A stretch of 64,000 nucleotides of DNA, taken from contig OY752145.1 of the NCBI GenBank assembly GCA_963573315.1, forward strand, positions 2,480,001-2,544,000. The letters are read 5' to 3'. Under the pieces are notes generated by a model. The model made no database searches. It saw nothing but the letters and a program-made list of their open reading frames with translations, and was not told where the DNA came from. This document shows, one piece after another, positions 33,914-45,454 of the stretch (position 1 is the first letter of the stretch; every line of letters begins with the position of its first letter). This DNA comes from Entomortierella parvispora. Taxonomy: Eukaryota; Mortierellomycota; Mortierellomycetes; Mortierellales; Mortierellaceae. Both the position numbers and the translations under genes were made by a program.

Positions 33914-36648
33914 ATGAAGATCACTTCCACTATCCTCTCTATCCTCGCCGCCGCCTCTTTGGTTTCTGCTGGAAAGTTCCACCAGGTCAAGAGCGGCAAG
34001 ACTAACATTATCCCCAACGCCTACATCATCGAGTACCATAACGGATTCAGCCATTCTGATGCCCACAATGGTCTCAAGACTCACGCAGTTGACTACAAGA
34101 TCCGTAATGAGTACAACATCTTCAACGGTGCCTCCATCACTGTGAACTCTGAGCACAATGGACATGATTTGGCCAAGATCCCCGGTGTCAAGAACGTTTG
34201 GCACGTCTCACTCTATGACATGCCCAAGACAAAGAAGGTCACTGCCAAGGCGACTAACCCAGCATCCATCTCCGACCACCACATGACCGGTGTCGATGTC
34301 CTTCATGAGAAGTACAAGTTGACTGGAAAGGGTGTCAAGGTCGGTGTCATTGATACCGGTATTGATTACAACCACCCCGCCTTCGCCGCCAAGGGTGCTA
34401 CCAAGGGATGCTTTGCTCGCAATGGAAAGAACTGCCGTATTGCTCACGGTTGGGACTTTGTTGGCGATGCTTACACCGGTAGCAATACCCCCAAGCCTGA
34501 CGCTGACCCCATGGATTGCGCCGGTCACGGTTCTCATGTTTCCGGTATCATTGGTGCTAACGCCTTGGACATCAAGGTCACGCCCAAGCCCCCACAGCCC
34601 TTTGTTGGTGTCGCTCCCGAGGTCACCTTCGGCGCTTACCGCATCTTTGGCTGCAATGGCAGCTCTGGTGATGACGTTATTCTTGCTGCCATGGAGCTGG
34701 CCTTCAACGACGGCATGGATGTAAGTCTCGCGCCTCGGTCACCGTCACTTCACATGGTCCACTTGCTCTCGCCCCTCATTTGCCTGATCAGTCCAGTCAC
34801 CAACGGCCCAAGCACACTAATTTCTAAATCTGGCACTTTCGTTGTGTGACATTGCCCCTTTAGATCATCAACATGTCCCTCGGAGGAGGATCCGCCTACA
34901 AGGACAACCCGACTGCTGCCCTTGCCGAGACCTTGATCTCCAAGGGCATGGCCTTGTCTGCCGCTGCCGGTAACGACGGCTCTAGCGGAGTCTGGATGGT
35001 CTCCGATTCTGGTCTCGGCGACCACGCTACCTCTGTCGCCTCCTTCGATAACATGTATGTCTGGTACAACTACATTACCTATGGCGGTAACAAGTTCCCT
35101 TTCTCGGTTTCTCAGGCCTACGGAAAGCCCATCACTCTGCCCAACACCTTGCCCATCGTTCCTCTCTTCGATGCCAAGGGTAACCTTTTGGACGGATGCG
35201 ATGCCGCACAGTACACTGCTGCCGGCAGCCTCAAGAACAAGATTGTCGTTACTCTTGGTGACGTTACTCGCTGCAAGTCTGGTGGACGTGGTGCCTTCGG
35301 TCAGACCGCCGGTGCCGCTGGTATGATCACTGTCTCTGATGATGCTGGCATTGACTCCTTGGGTGGTGTCGCTGGCTTCCCCATGGCCTCGATCTCGAAC
35401 GCCGATGGTAAGACCATGTTGGCCACCTACGCTAAGAACAAGAAGGATGCCGTCTCTTGGTCCAAGGACCAGGGTCCCTTCACAATTGATAACTCTGGTG
35501 CTCCCTCGGATTTCTCCTCGTTCGGTTTGGATGGTGATCTCCGCTCCAAGCCCGATGTCGGAGCTCCTGGTGGAAACATCTTGTCGACCTACCCCCTTGC
35601 CCTCGGCGGCTACACTGTCATGTCTGGTACCTCCATGGCCACCCCCTACATTACTGGTTCCCACGCCTTGTACATGCAGGCCAAGCATGCCAAGCCCCAT
35701 GGTGATGTCATTCGCCTGGCCTTGAAGAACACTGCCACCATCTCCAAGAACTACAAGTCCAAGACCTTCACCTCTGCTGCCAAGCAAGGTGCTGGTTTGG
35801 TCAACGTCCTCAACGCCGTCTTGGCTGAGGCTTCGATCTCTCCCGATCACATTGATCTCTTGGACTCTGTCAACTTCAAGAAGACCGTCCAGATCACCTT
35901 GAAGAACACTGGCAAGCACACCGAGACCTTCACTCTCAAGAACGTCCCTGCCGATGGTCTTATCTCATACCAGGGTAACAACACCTGGCCCTTGGCCACT
36001 CCCGAAATCGAGGCCACCTCCGCTTCGGTCACCTTCTCCCAGGAGAAGGTCAAGATCCCTGGTGGCAAGTCTGCCAAGATCACTCTTCACTTCAAAGAGC
36101 CCACGACCAAGTCCTTGTTCCCCATGTACTCTGGTTTCGTCGTTGCTACCCCCAAGACCAAGGGTGCCGTTGCTGTTCATGTTCCTTACATCGGTGTCAA
36201 GGGTGACATCCGCAAGGTCCCCATCATGGATACCGATCACGGTTTCCCCCAGTCCGCCCTTGCCAACTCGACCACCATCCTTGATGATGCTCCTGCTAAC
36301 CCCTACACCTATGACTTGGTCAACAACTTCCCTGCCTTCACTTCGCGCTTCGGTTCCCATACCCCTAACGCCGAGGTCCGTGTCCATGACAGCAAGGATA
36401 AGCTTGTTGGATACATTTCCTTTGGCGAGTCTGGTCGTCAGCCCTTGGCTGATGAGAACGGCAACCCCGTCTTGAACCAGTTCATCTGGAACGGTCAGGT
36501 TCAGACCACCCAGAACGCGACTGTAGCTGCCGTCACCGTTCCCGCTGGCACCTACACTGTTATCTTTGCCCAGCAGCACAAGTTCTCCAAGGGTACCTAT
36601 CCTCAGGACTTTGAGATCTTCAAGATGAATCCCGTTACCATCGCTTAA
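33914..36648 (+). CDS. Secreted subtilisin-like serine protease 6 (S8 with PA domain)
   Basis: Two exons (33914-34720 and 34864-36648) encode 863 aa. The N-terminal third (signal peptide and prodomain with NAYIIEYHNGF) is closest to subtilases 3 and 4. The PA domain and the C-terminus (QSALANSTTILDDAP) are closest to subtilase 5. The triad is Asp in VGVIDTGIDYNHPAF, His in CAGHGSHVSGIIGA and Ser in VMSGTSMATPYITG. It is inverted relative to subtilases 3-5. From about 35655 to 36188 its DNA shows no difference from the other three copies that I could find, including third codon positions, which points to recent gene conversion. The intron (143 nt) is longer than in the others. Confidence 0.9.
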
Positions 36649-37026
36649 AAAATATCCTTGCATTGATACCATGCCTCTTTCTTCAACTACGGGCTGGTTC
36701 CCACTACCGCCGTGAGGGGCAAACAAAAAACCTCTATAGAATTCAAAAATAACAATACATCCGTTTTCATTTTCACGTTCTTTATTTTGAGGTTGCGGGG
36801 GGTATGTCGATCGAAGCAATGTTATCCTTTATTTTGTTGGCGTCCTCTTGTCATCTCTGTAGCCTCCCATGACTTGCCTCTTGCATTGTTTCTCATCTTG
36901 GATCGAAAAATGATTCTTACTGTCGAATCTCGCGAATCAAACATCTTCACGTCGTTTCTTCTCTCGGGTTAGCACAAATGCGAATTCCGGGTATCATCCA
37001 ATCGGTAGCTTCAAAAGGTCCGCGCG
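36649..37026. other. Gap between convergent genes
   Basis: This is the 3' flank of subtilase 6 and of the repeat protein on the minus strand. No gene is seen; it is AT-rich. Confidence 0.5.
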
Positions 37027-37854
37027 TTACTCATTGTTGTCTTGTATCCAGAGTTCTATTCGTCGCTTGTTGTCCTGTCTCCAGAGCTCTGTTCGTCGCT
37101 TATTGTCCTGTCTCCAAAGTTCCGTCCGTCGCCAATTTTCTTGTTTCCAAAGTTCCACCCGTCGCTCATTGTCTTTTTTCCAGAGTTCGACACGTCGTGC
37201 ATTTTCTTGTCTCCAACGCTCCGCACGCTGTTCCTGTTCTTGTATCCAAATCTCCGTACGTCGCTCCTGTTCTTGTTTCCAAAGCTCCGCTCGTCGCCCT
37301 TGTTCTTGTGTCCAAATCTCCGTACGTCGCTCCTGTTCCTGTTTCCAATGCTCCGCACGTTGCTCATGTTCTTGTATCCAAAGCTTCACATGTCGCTCAT
37401 ATTCTTGCTTCAAAAGTTCGGCACGTCGCTCGTTGTTTCTCCTAAAATGATCCTCGTGATTTTCTTTGATTTTCTTTCGAACCTGTTTGCAGCGCAAGTC
37501 CGTGGAAGATTGGATCATATGCTTTTCCTCGTCTTCTCCCCAGTCTTGGTTAAGATGTTGATCCATTTCATCCACGCAATCTGGATGATGTTTTCGCTTC
37601 TTAGGGTTAGCTTCCATGACACGGGCTGCTAAGGACGATGAAGAGACCAACGAAGAGGAGAAAGGGGAGACAGTGGTACTGGGCCAAAGGGATGCCGAGT
37701 CTGCGTTGTTTGTCCCAGAGATATGGCGAGTGCTGGACGTGAGAGACATTTCTCGCAAGTCCTCAAAGTCTGGGCTGCTGTCGACAAGAGTCATGTCATC
37801 GGCCTCATTTTCTTCTGCATGCCCAGAGTCCATTGATTGTGGTTCCTGTTCCAT
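37027..37854 (-). CDS. Protein with twelve 11-residue tryptophan repeats
   Basis: A single-exon frame of 275 aa, taken to start at MEQEPQSMDSG. An upstream Met 14 residues earlier in the same frame is possible. The N-terminal half is acidic and Ser-rich, then has a basic patch (NPKKRKHH) that could be a nuclear localisation signal. The C-terminal half is twelve perfect-length 11-residue repeats with consensus RRxELWKQExE. The Trp (Leu in the first repeat) is fixed at position 6 and the Arg pair at the start. An 11-residue period is that of a long straight amphipathic helix or right-handed coiled coil. No family is recognised. The repeat is also visible as a 33-bp DNA minisatellite (37033-37428), so copy number may vary between strains. 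Function is unknown. Confidence 0.6.
   Translation of the reverse strand: MEQEPQSMDSGHAEENEADDMTLVDSSPDFEDLREMSLTSSTRHISGTNNADSASLWPSTTVSPFSSSLVSSSSLAARVMEANPKKRKHHPDCVDEMDQHLNQDWGEDEEKHMIQSSTDLRCKQVRKKIKENHEDHFRRNNERRAELLKQEYERHVKLWIQEHEQRAEHWKQEQERRTEIWTQEQGRRAELWKQEQERRTEIWIQEQEQRAERWRQENARRVELWKKDNERRVELWKQENWRRTELWRQDNKRRTELWRQDNKRRIELWIQDNNE
37033..37428 (-). repeat. 33-bp coding minisatellite, 12 units
   Basis: Twelve in-frame 33-bp units within the gene at 37027-37854 encode the RRxELWKQExE repeat. Units differ at several positions, and two neighbouring units near the 3' end of the gene encode identical residues (RRTELWRQDNK), suggesting recent local duplication. Confidence 0.8.
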
Positions 37855-37949
37855 GGTCAGTTCTGAGAGATGCAGAAAAAGTCCACAGGTTCCCACTCCT
37901 TTTTTTTGAGCCAGGTCAGGTGATCGGAATGCTTCAAGGATTTTTTATT

Positions 37950-39672
37950 TCACCGCAAGCGTGAGATTTGCTGCTCCTCGCTGAACAGTGCTTCGACATA
38001 TTCCACAACCTCCTTGCCATAGACAGATGCCAGGTCCGTTCCAGCTGGCAAGGCGACATGCCTCTCCATTTCCTGCTGCGTCAACACGACCGCGTTCAAT
38101 AGGCTCAGTGGCTCAGAGTTCTTCCACCGACAGACTACAATCCGATCCATGCTCTTGGACACAGCACTCTTTCCTCGGAACATCTCCTCGACAAGGTATC
38201 CGACATCCCGTCTGTCCATTGGAAAGTCTTTGTCGTCTGCTTGGTTTGATGCTGTTGCCGTTGTTTTGCGAGGACCCGTTCCATAATGACTCTCCTCCTG
38301 CTCCTTCAAATCCCGATGCAGTCGCTGATACAGAGCCTCTCGGAACTTGATAGGCAAAGGCTCCAAAGCCCACCCTGCAATTTTGCAGGTAATATAAGTT
38401 GCCATGGACATGCCAAACATGGCCGGAAGGGGAACCAAGACCGGCAACGATCCGGCACCTCTCTTAAAGTTAGGAAGAGGAGTAAAGACTTCCTGATCAT
38501 CATCATCAACATCACTGTCGCCGCTTCCGTGTTGCAAGGATCTTGACCCATGATCCTGGGCCCTGTAGGGCTTTTCTGTTGAAAAGACAACATCAATGCC
38601 CGCGTCAATACCAGCCTTCCGAAGACGACGACGCACTGCTCTTGCAAGAGGATCCTCTAATGGAGAATTATAGCATAGAATCAGTAGCTGGTCGATCCAT
38701 GGAGCAGTGGAGGACGACAAAAAAAAACATATTAATTACCGAAAGTTTCCGAGATATCGCTGATTTGAACTCTTGACGGATCCGCCTTCGCTCCTGCGCT
38801 CAATGAACTCATCACTGGGATCTTGTTGTCGTAGCAGTACTTGAGCAATGCGACCTTTGAGGTCAACTCCCCGATGGCATCTACAACATAGTCCGGATTA
38901 CCTTGAATTGGCACAATATTTTCAAAATATTAGTTCGAGACCCTCACCAAGAAGACGCAAATTCAGATTGTTTTTTGTTCCCCTTACCGGAAAGAAGAGC
39001 CTCTGCTGAATCTTCCTGTAGCCTCTCGACGCGAGCCTCCACTTGGGCCCAAGGGGCAATCTTTTTGAATGCGTTCTTCATGGCCACAGCCTTGGGAATC
39101 CCAATATCCGCTCTGCTCGCGGTCGCATGCTGGTTCAGTTCAGGGAGGTCCAATTGATCGAAATCAATAATCCGAACCTTGCCCACTCCACTTTTGATCA
39201 ACATACTGGCGGCCCAGCTTCCAACGCCACCAGCTCCGACAACAATGACAAAGGACTTTCGCAACTTTTCGACTCCCTCTTCGCCTAGGAAGGCAATGTT
39301 GCGAGCCAGTTGTTCCTGGATCAGCTCTTCATCAAACGGCATAGGTTTGTCCTCTTGCGCCAATTGTTGTTCTTGCAGCTGTTGACTTCGTCCCAATTTA
39401 GAGCCCAACTTGCCAAAACTGCCTTCAGATCCAAGGAGTCTGTTGTTTGCGGCCAGATTGTTGTCGTGAGCATGGGGGCTGTGGGTGGGGGGTGGGGTCA
39501 AGTCTTTCAGATGACGAACGCGTTGTTTCCGTTGAGTGCCTTGGTATCCGAGAATCATGGCAGCTGTAGTGATAGACGCGATTGCGGCTACGATAGCCAT
39601 CTTTGTGGACTGAGTAGAGGCAGAAAAGCTCGCGCCAGGCGATCCCGAGAGTTTTTGGAGCGTGTTTCCCAT
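37950..39672 (-). CDS. tRNA threonylcarbamoyladenosine dehydratase (Tcd1/Tcd2-like)
   Basis: Three exons on the minus strand (39672-38988, 38901-38740 and 38656-37950) join with matching phases to give 517 aa. An N-terminal hydrophobic segment (MAIVAAIASITTAAMILGY) is likely a membrane anchor. The E1-like ThiF/TcdA fold follows, with the nucleotide-binding loop VIVVGAGGVGSWAASML, then RIIDFDQLDLPELNQHATA and DYVVDAIGELTSKVALLKYC. Family knowledge: yeast Tcd1 and Tcd2 are mitochondrial outer-membrane enzymes. They use ATP to cyclise t6A37 to ct6A in ANN-decoding tRNAs. The C-terminal third (GWALEPLPIKFREALYQ and on) matches the extended fungal form. It is divergent from the phosphate transporter gene next door. 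Confidence 0.85.
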
Positions 39673-40320
39673 GTTACAAACGTTTGCTTGTTGAGAGAAA
39701 GAAAAACGATAATGTGTGCTCTTTTAGTGCTCTTCTTTCGAGATTGCTGTTTGCTGAAAGGGCTTTCGGACTGCGAGTAAGTTGTCCTGATGGATTCCTG
39801 CTCTGTCCTGTCCTTGGCCGGGTTGGATTGATGCAAGAGATTGAACTGATCAGGCAAGCATTGTATGCCCGTTCTGTCTGTCTGGTCCTTCAGAGTCTGG
39901 ACCTGGTTGAAGAGACAGTCACGCAAGCAAGTCACGTGATACGACTCTCCGACGGCGCATTCGGAATCTAAAACTCAGCCACACAGGCCGGTTGGTGATA
40001 TGCGCGCGCTGCTGTTGCTTGCTGGCTGCCTGCAGGTTTCTTTGGATGCTGACCGGGGTCGAATGGATCAACTGCCAGTTGTCCGTCCATCGCACCAGGA
40101 CGAGATTAGTACACGCTGGAAGAGACCTTTTTTTTTCTGTTCTCTTACTCTTCTTCCTCTCAGCCTTTTCTATCCCCCCAGCCATTGCCTCATAGCCTTA
40201 TATCCCACCATCACGTTGGTACCCTATTCCATTCCTTCATACCTGCCGCTACTTTTGCGCACTCATTGACACACAGCACCTATCCAAAGACCCTGTCCCC
40301 ACGCACTCCAGGGCGCCATC
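39673..40320. other. Divergent promoter region
   Basis: A 648-bp gap between the start codons of the dehydratase gene (minus) and the phosphate transporter gene (plus). It presumably carries both promoters. Only pyrimidine-rich leader sequence is evident near 40120-40250. Confidence 0.5.
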
Positions 40321-43300
40321 ATGGTCAAGTTTAGTCACAGTTTGCAGTTCAACGCTGGTAAGAAACAAACTGGTGCTTGAGAGGTGCTCAAAGATGCTCT
40401 GTTTGGCGGTGCTACTGCACTCCTTCATCATGACAAAAAAGATCTAACCCCCGATCTTTCTTTCGTTCTCTCGTTTCAACAATAGTCCCTGACTGGGCCA
40501 ACGAATATATTGCCTACACAAACCTCAAAAAGACTCTCTATGCCATCGAAAAATATCAAGTCCAAAACGCTATTGATGGGAACGTTCCCTCCACACCCCG
40601 TCTTTCTGACGTTGAACAGGGTCTTAGCTCTGGTGTTTCCTCCACTACCGCGGTTGACAATGAAAAGCAGCCTCCCACTCCAGGTGTCGCCAGTGGTTTC
40701 AGTCGATTCTTGGGTTTAAGAGGCAAGCACAAGAAAGAATCAGTAGTTGCCAAGGCTGCTCAAGAAGCCCTTGAAGGGGGCATGGCCCACGATGCTGTCT
40801 TCCCTCCTGAGAGTGCGGCCTTTGAGCAAGCATTGGCCAAAGAATTGAACAAGATAACGGCCTTCTACACTAGGAAGGAAAGGGAGCTTTATTCTGAACT
40901 CGAGGCCATTGATCGTCAGTGGCAATTGGAGGAAATCAAACAACAACAAGAACGAGGAGAAAAAGGGTTGTTGGTCCCAGACTCTGGCGAGATGGAGAGA
41001 CGCAAGAGCATGAACATTGACGACGAGCGACATTTTGAAAACTTGGAGCAGAAAAAGCTGAAGAAAATGATGGGGTGGGATCGCGATGGGTTGGTTGATC
41101 ACGAGAACGATACAGTCATTGACATGAATGCCAGCTCTGAGAATGTGAACAACCCATTGGGTACAGGACCAACGGCGATAACCGTCAGTGAGTCCACAGT
41201 AGGAGACGAAAACTCACACCACAGCGATGGCGCTCACAGAACCATTGCTTTCTCAGAACACGAGGGAGGCGAGCATGGGACTCGACTCCATGGTCGACAG
41301 AGCTCTGCTGGCGACCTGACAGAGATCATCTGGCGACGTGAGAACTTGATCGAGTCCAACGATGACGACAAGAACGAAAAGAAGAAAAGGAGGTCGAGTT
41401 CCGGAATGGTTCATCCTCTTGAGGGACCTCAGACCGAGCAATCAAGCGATAATGTCGTTCACAACCAAAGTCAAGGCGTCCACTACGACCAGACCTCGAC
41501 TTCTCATCCAAATAGCCGTCATCAGAGCCTCGACAACCTTCATGCGCACTCGTCCTCTGTTGATCTGAAACGAAGTCAGACTCAACAACACCACAGACGA
41601 AAGTCCTCCATTATCTTGGACCCTCGTCGGTCGTTCTCGGCCGTTAGAGACATGGTTACTGGTTCCAACATTCGCGAGAATCCAAACCAAAAACCATCAG
41701 GGTACGCCCCCCTTACGACCGAAGCCCTCCTCCGTCGTCGTTTGGTTGACACCTTTGTGCTTCTTTCGGAGCTCAAGTCCTACGTGGCCTTGAACTACCT
41801 TGGCTTTCAAAAGATTGTCAAGAAGCATGACAAGCTTGCAAGAAGCAATACCTTGAACACTTACATGTCTACCGTCGCGGACTTGGCCGCTCCTTTCAAG
41901 CAAGAGTCCAGGAAGCAGCTGGATGAACAGATCTTGAGGCTTCAAGCCATCTACGCCAGAACCTGTACCAAAGGGAGTATGTCCCAAGCAGCCAAGGAAT
42001 TGCGCGCTCATCTAAGAGAGTACATTGTCTGGGAGCGAAACACTGTCTGGCGAGACATGGTTGAGCAAGAAAGAAAGGCTGAGGGAGCAAGAGCCATTGA
42101 CCGCAAGGAACAAGAGCCTTGGGTCGTGTTTGGATACCCGATCAGATTCATCACAGCCAAGGGCGCGAGGCACGTGCTGCTGGGCTTGATTGGTTGTGGA
42201 TTGTTTGCCCTCTTGATGTCCGTCACGATCTTTGACACCAAGGAGCAAAACCGGTGCTTCGCCATCCTGATCACGGTTGCATACTTTTGGGCGACTGAGG
42301 TCTTCCCATTGTACGCAACAGCACTTTTGGTGCCATTATTGACCGTCTTGTGTCAAGTTGTCAGAGATCCAGTGACCAAGGAGACGCTGTCGACAGCAGC
42401 AGCGACAAAATTGGTGTTTGCATCAATGTTCTCACCCACGATCATGTTGTTGCTCGGTGGATTCACGATCGCGTCTGCATTGTCAAAGTATGGTATCGCT
42501 AAATCCATCGCCAGCTCAATCCTAAGCAGGGCTGGAACGGATCCAAAATGGGTCTTGCTTGCCAACATGTTTGTAGCCACGATCGCGTCCATGTTCATCA
42601 GTAATGTCGCTGCTCCCGTTCTTTGCTTCTCACTGATCCAGGTATGGCCCCATCTTGCTTGCTCAGCACAGCTGAATTACGAAAAGAATCACCGCTAACT
42701 TTTTTATTTGTTTACAACACAGTCCATTCTGCGCACCCTTCCTCACAAATCAACCTTTGCGCCCTGCCTTATCATGGGAATCGCTCTCGCCTCCAACGTT
42801 GGTGGAATGGCGTCTCCCATCTCCTCGCCACAAAACATCATCACGATTCAAAACATGAACCCTCCTCCGTCTTGGGGCAATTGGTTCGCGGTCTCCCTTC
42901 CACTTTGTCTCGTTGTCGATCTGATCATTTGGGCCTGGCTGATATTGCTCTGGCGTCCTCAGCGCGACACGCCCATGATCCCTCAAATTCGCTCTACCAA
43001 GGAGCCTATTACGATGGATCAGGTCTTTATCTGCGTCGTCACTGTTGGAACAATCATTCTCTGGTGTATCGAAAATACATTCCAAGCGCAGTTCGGAGAC
43101 ATGGGTGTGATTGCCATCTTGCCCTTGATCGCCTTTTTCGGCAGTGGGCTGTTGAACAAGGACGATTTCAACAACTTTTTGTGGACCGTCATCATGCTGG
43201 CAATGGGTGGAATTGCCCTCGGAAATGCCGTGGACTCGTCGGGTTTGTTGGATACGATTGCCCATCATATTCAGGATGCTGTCAGCGGTTTCTCTATGTG

Positions 43301-43646
43301 GGTGGTCTTGATTATCTTCAGTGCATTGACCTTGGTCTTCGCGACTTTTGTCTCGCACACTGTCGCAGCTGTCATCATCCTGCCAATTGTGCAGCAGGTC
43401 GGAATGTCGTTTGCCGATCCTCACCCTAGAATCTTGGTCATGGGCACCGGGCTTGTTTGCTCGGCCGCAATGGGACTACCCGTGTCAGGATTCCCAAACA
43501 TGAACGCAGTTGCGCAGGAAGATGAAATGGGCCAACCGTACCTGAAGACTGTGGACTTCTTGAAGAGTGGTGTTCCATTGTCAATCTTGGCCACTCTTTG
43601 TATTGTGACCATTGGGTATGGCATCATGTCCGCCCTAGGATTTTGA
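40321..43646 (+). CDS. SPX-domain phosphate transporter (Pho87/Pho90/Pho91-like)
   Basis: Three exons (40321-40357, 40486-42641 and 42723-43646) encode about 1038 aa. The N-terminus MVKFSHSLQFNAVPDWANEY is the canonical SPX start, followed by ITAFYTRKERELYSELEAI and VALNYLGFQKIVKKHDK. The two SPX halves are split by a low-complexity insert of about 250 residues. The C-terminal half is a DASS/ArsB-type transporter with about 12 hydrophobic segments. Signature blocks include TEVFPLYATALLVPLL, SPTIMLLLGGFTIASAL, NVGGMASPISSPQN and GLPVSGFPNMNAVAQEDE. Family knowledge: SPX domains sense inositol pyrophosphates. Pho87/90 import phosphate at low affinity across the plasma membrane and Pho91 exports it from the vacuole. 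Sequence alone does not decide which applies here. Confidence 0.9.
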
Positions 43647-43690
43647 TTTCAAATCGCTAAAATAAACCACCTTCACCGATTTGTGGAGAT

Positions 43691-44773
43691 TTATTGTAAC
43701 ATCAATACAACACTAGCGATTGAAGTACCAAGCGCTGCGACAGCTGCAAGAAAGCTAAATACTGTTTTCCAGAACCCACGTTCCCTCTCTTGATGTTTTT
43801 TCTTGTTTTTTTCGTTCTCCCCTATAACAGTGAGCAGGGCAATCTCCCTCTTGACTGGATCCTTCTCCTTCTCGGCATCTTTTTTCTTTTTTTGAAACTC
43901 TGTCTCCATCTCCTCCATCTCCCGAGCCAACTGTCGAAACTCTTTAGTCTTTCCGGCCTTGGCTGCCTTCAGAAGGCGTTCACGCTGCGACATCATCATG
44001 GCTCTATCTTCCTCAACTTTCTGCAATTTGTCCTCCAACTCCTGTATGCTAGACCTCATCTCTTTGGTCTGCTCCTCACAGTCAGCAGCAATCGTTTTCA
44101 ACGACTCTCGGTAAATCTTTTCCTGCTTTGCCAGTTCGATGTTCACCGCTTCGCCGGCTGCGGTTTCTCGAAGTGGTAAATTCGAATCCACCATCTCTTG
44201 CTGGATTTCCAGGGCCGTTGGCTCATAGGTCAGAATCTCCTTGAAGATTCGAACAAGATCATTCCTATCCCGGTATCGATCGACCGTGCAGCCCCCTTCT
44301 AGGTAATGGTTCCAAAATCTCCTTGAGCTCCTTCTCTCTTGCGAGAGCCTTGGACTCGTCAGTTGTCTCCTTCCACCTGTTGGTCAACATGACAACGTTC
44401 TGAAGCGCGTCTTTGCCACAGAGCTTTTCAAACATCTGCAGGTTCTTGAGTGAACTTCCTCGGATGCGATCGTCACAGATATTATGGAGGTAGATAATAC
44501 CAGAGACACGGAATCCGTCCTTGTAGAGCGAGGCAAGGTGGCGGGCAACCTCTCCCAAGACCTCGGTATCAGAACGATAAGTGTCATCGAAGCCAGGGGT
44601 ATCCACAAGCACAACTGGATGGCCAGTGATCTCACAGTTTATCAGCTCGAACACGACACCAGTTCTTCGCCTATTTTTACATCTTGACCGGATATCTCTT
44701 TGATGAGATAGCTCTTGCCTGCGCCAGTGATCCCCATGACAAGGATAATCTTGGTGAAACGGTCACTTGTCAT
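43691..44773 (-). pseudogene. AIG1/GIMA-like GTPase, broken copy
   Basis: The start MTSDRFTKIILVMG with the P-loop GITGAGKS is intact. The frame then hits a stop soon after GEELVSCSS, just before the switch region. The next piece in another frame has VLVDTPGFDDTYRSDTEV, HNICDDRIRGSS and VVMLTNRW. It then shifts again after KELKE near 44318, where one base seems to be missing before the expected FWNHYLEGGCTVDRY. The last frame carries the coiled-coil stalk and a C-terminal hydrophobic segment (FSFLAAVAALGTSIASVVLML). Two frameshifts make a functional product unlikely unless they are sequencing errors. No introns fit. The protein was most like the intact copy at 45455-46534. Confidence 0.75.
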
Positions 44774-45454
44774 TCTAGCAACAAAAACAGAACGACGCGC
44801 TCAGGGTATGATAGGAATTGGAGGTGATATAGAGCGATACTTTCACGAAAAAGTGAAGGGGAAAGGTTCTTTTCAAGAAAGAGGGAGGATGGTGACGGTG
44901 ATAAAGAGTAGGAAGAAGAGTGGAGCGATGTCAGCTTGTGGCCGCCAGGAAATATCTTTTTGCCCCCAGCGGTAAGCATTGCTTTGCCTGCAGTCATTGG
45001 ATTCGAAGCGCCTCGGTTGTTTTACACGAGCTTTGCCTTTGCGGAGCTTCAGATATTGCTTTGCCTGCTGTAAACGTTGCCGCTTTGCCTGAAGCAATTT
45101 GATATCTACAAAGTGTTTCGGTCGTCGAGCGCGAGATTTGCCTTCCCAGAAAGATGTCCATTTGCATGAGGAAAGCCCAGATGTGGTGTTCGTTTACATT
45201 TCAATCAACGATACACTCTTCCATCATGGTACCATAGGCACTATTGGTCATCTTAATAAGATATCTTAGATATCATGTATAACAATAAACAAGTCCTTCT
45301 CAGTTCTGCAAGTGAATAGTATGTATGTGTACGTACGACTCTTGTAGCCTTATGGTGATCTAGCGAAAATGTCCATGGGTCACAAGAGAGGGTTTATTCA
45401 CTGGGACATTTGTTTGATCAGAAACTGAAAATTGCCTCTCGCCCTTTCAAACGC
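44774..45454. other. Intergenic region in GTPase cluster
   Basis: No gene is seen. The word gctttgcctg and close variants recur several times between about 44980 and 45090, as also in other gaps of this cluster; the origin is unclear. Confidence 0.4.
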
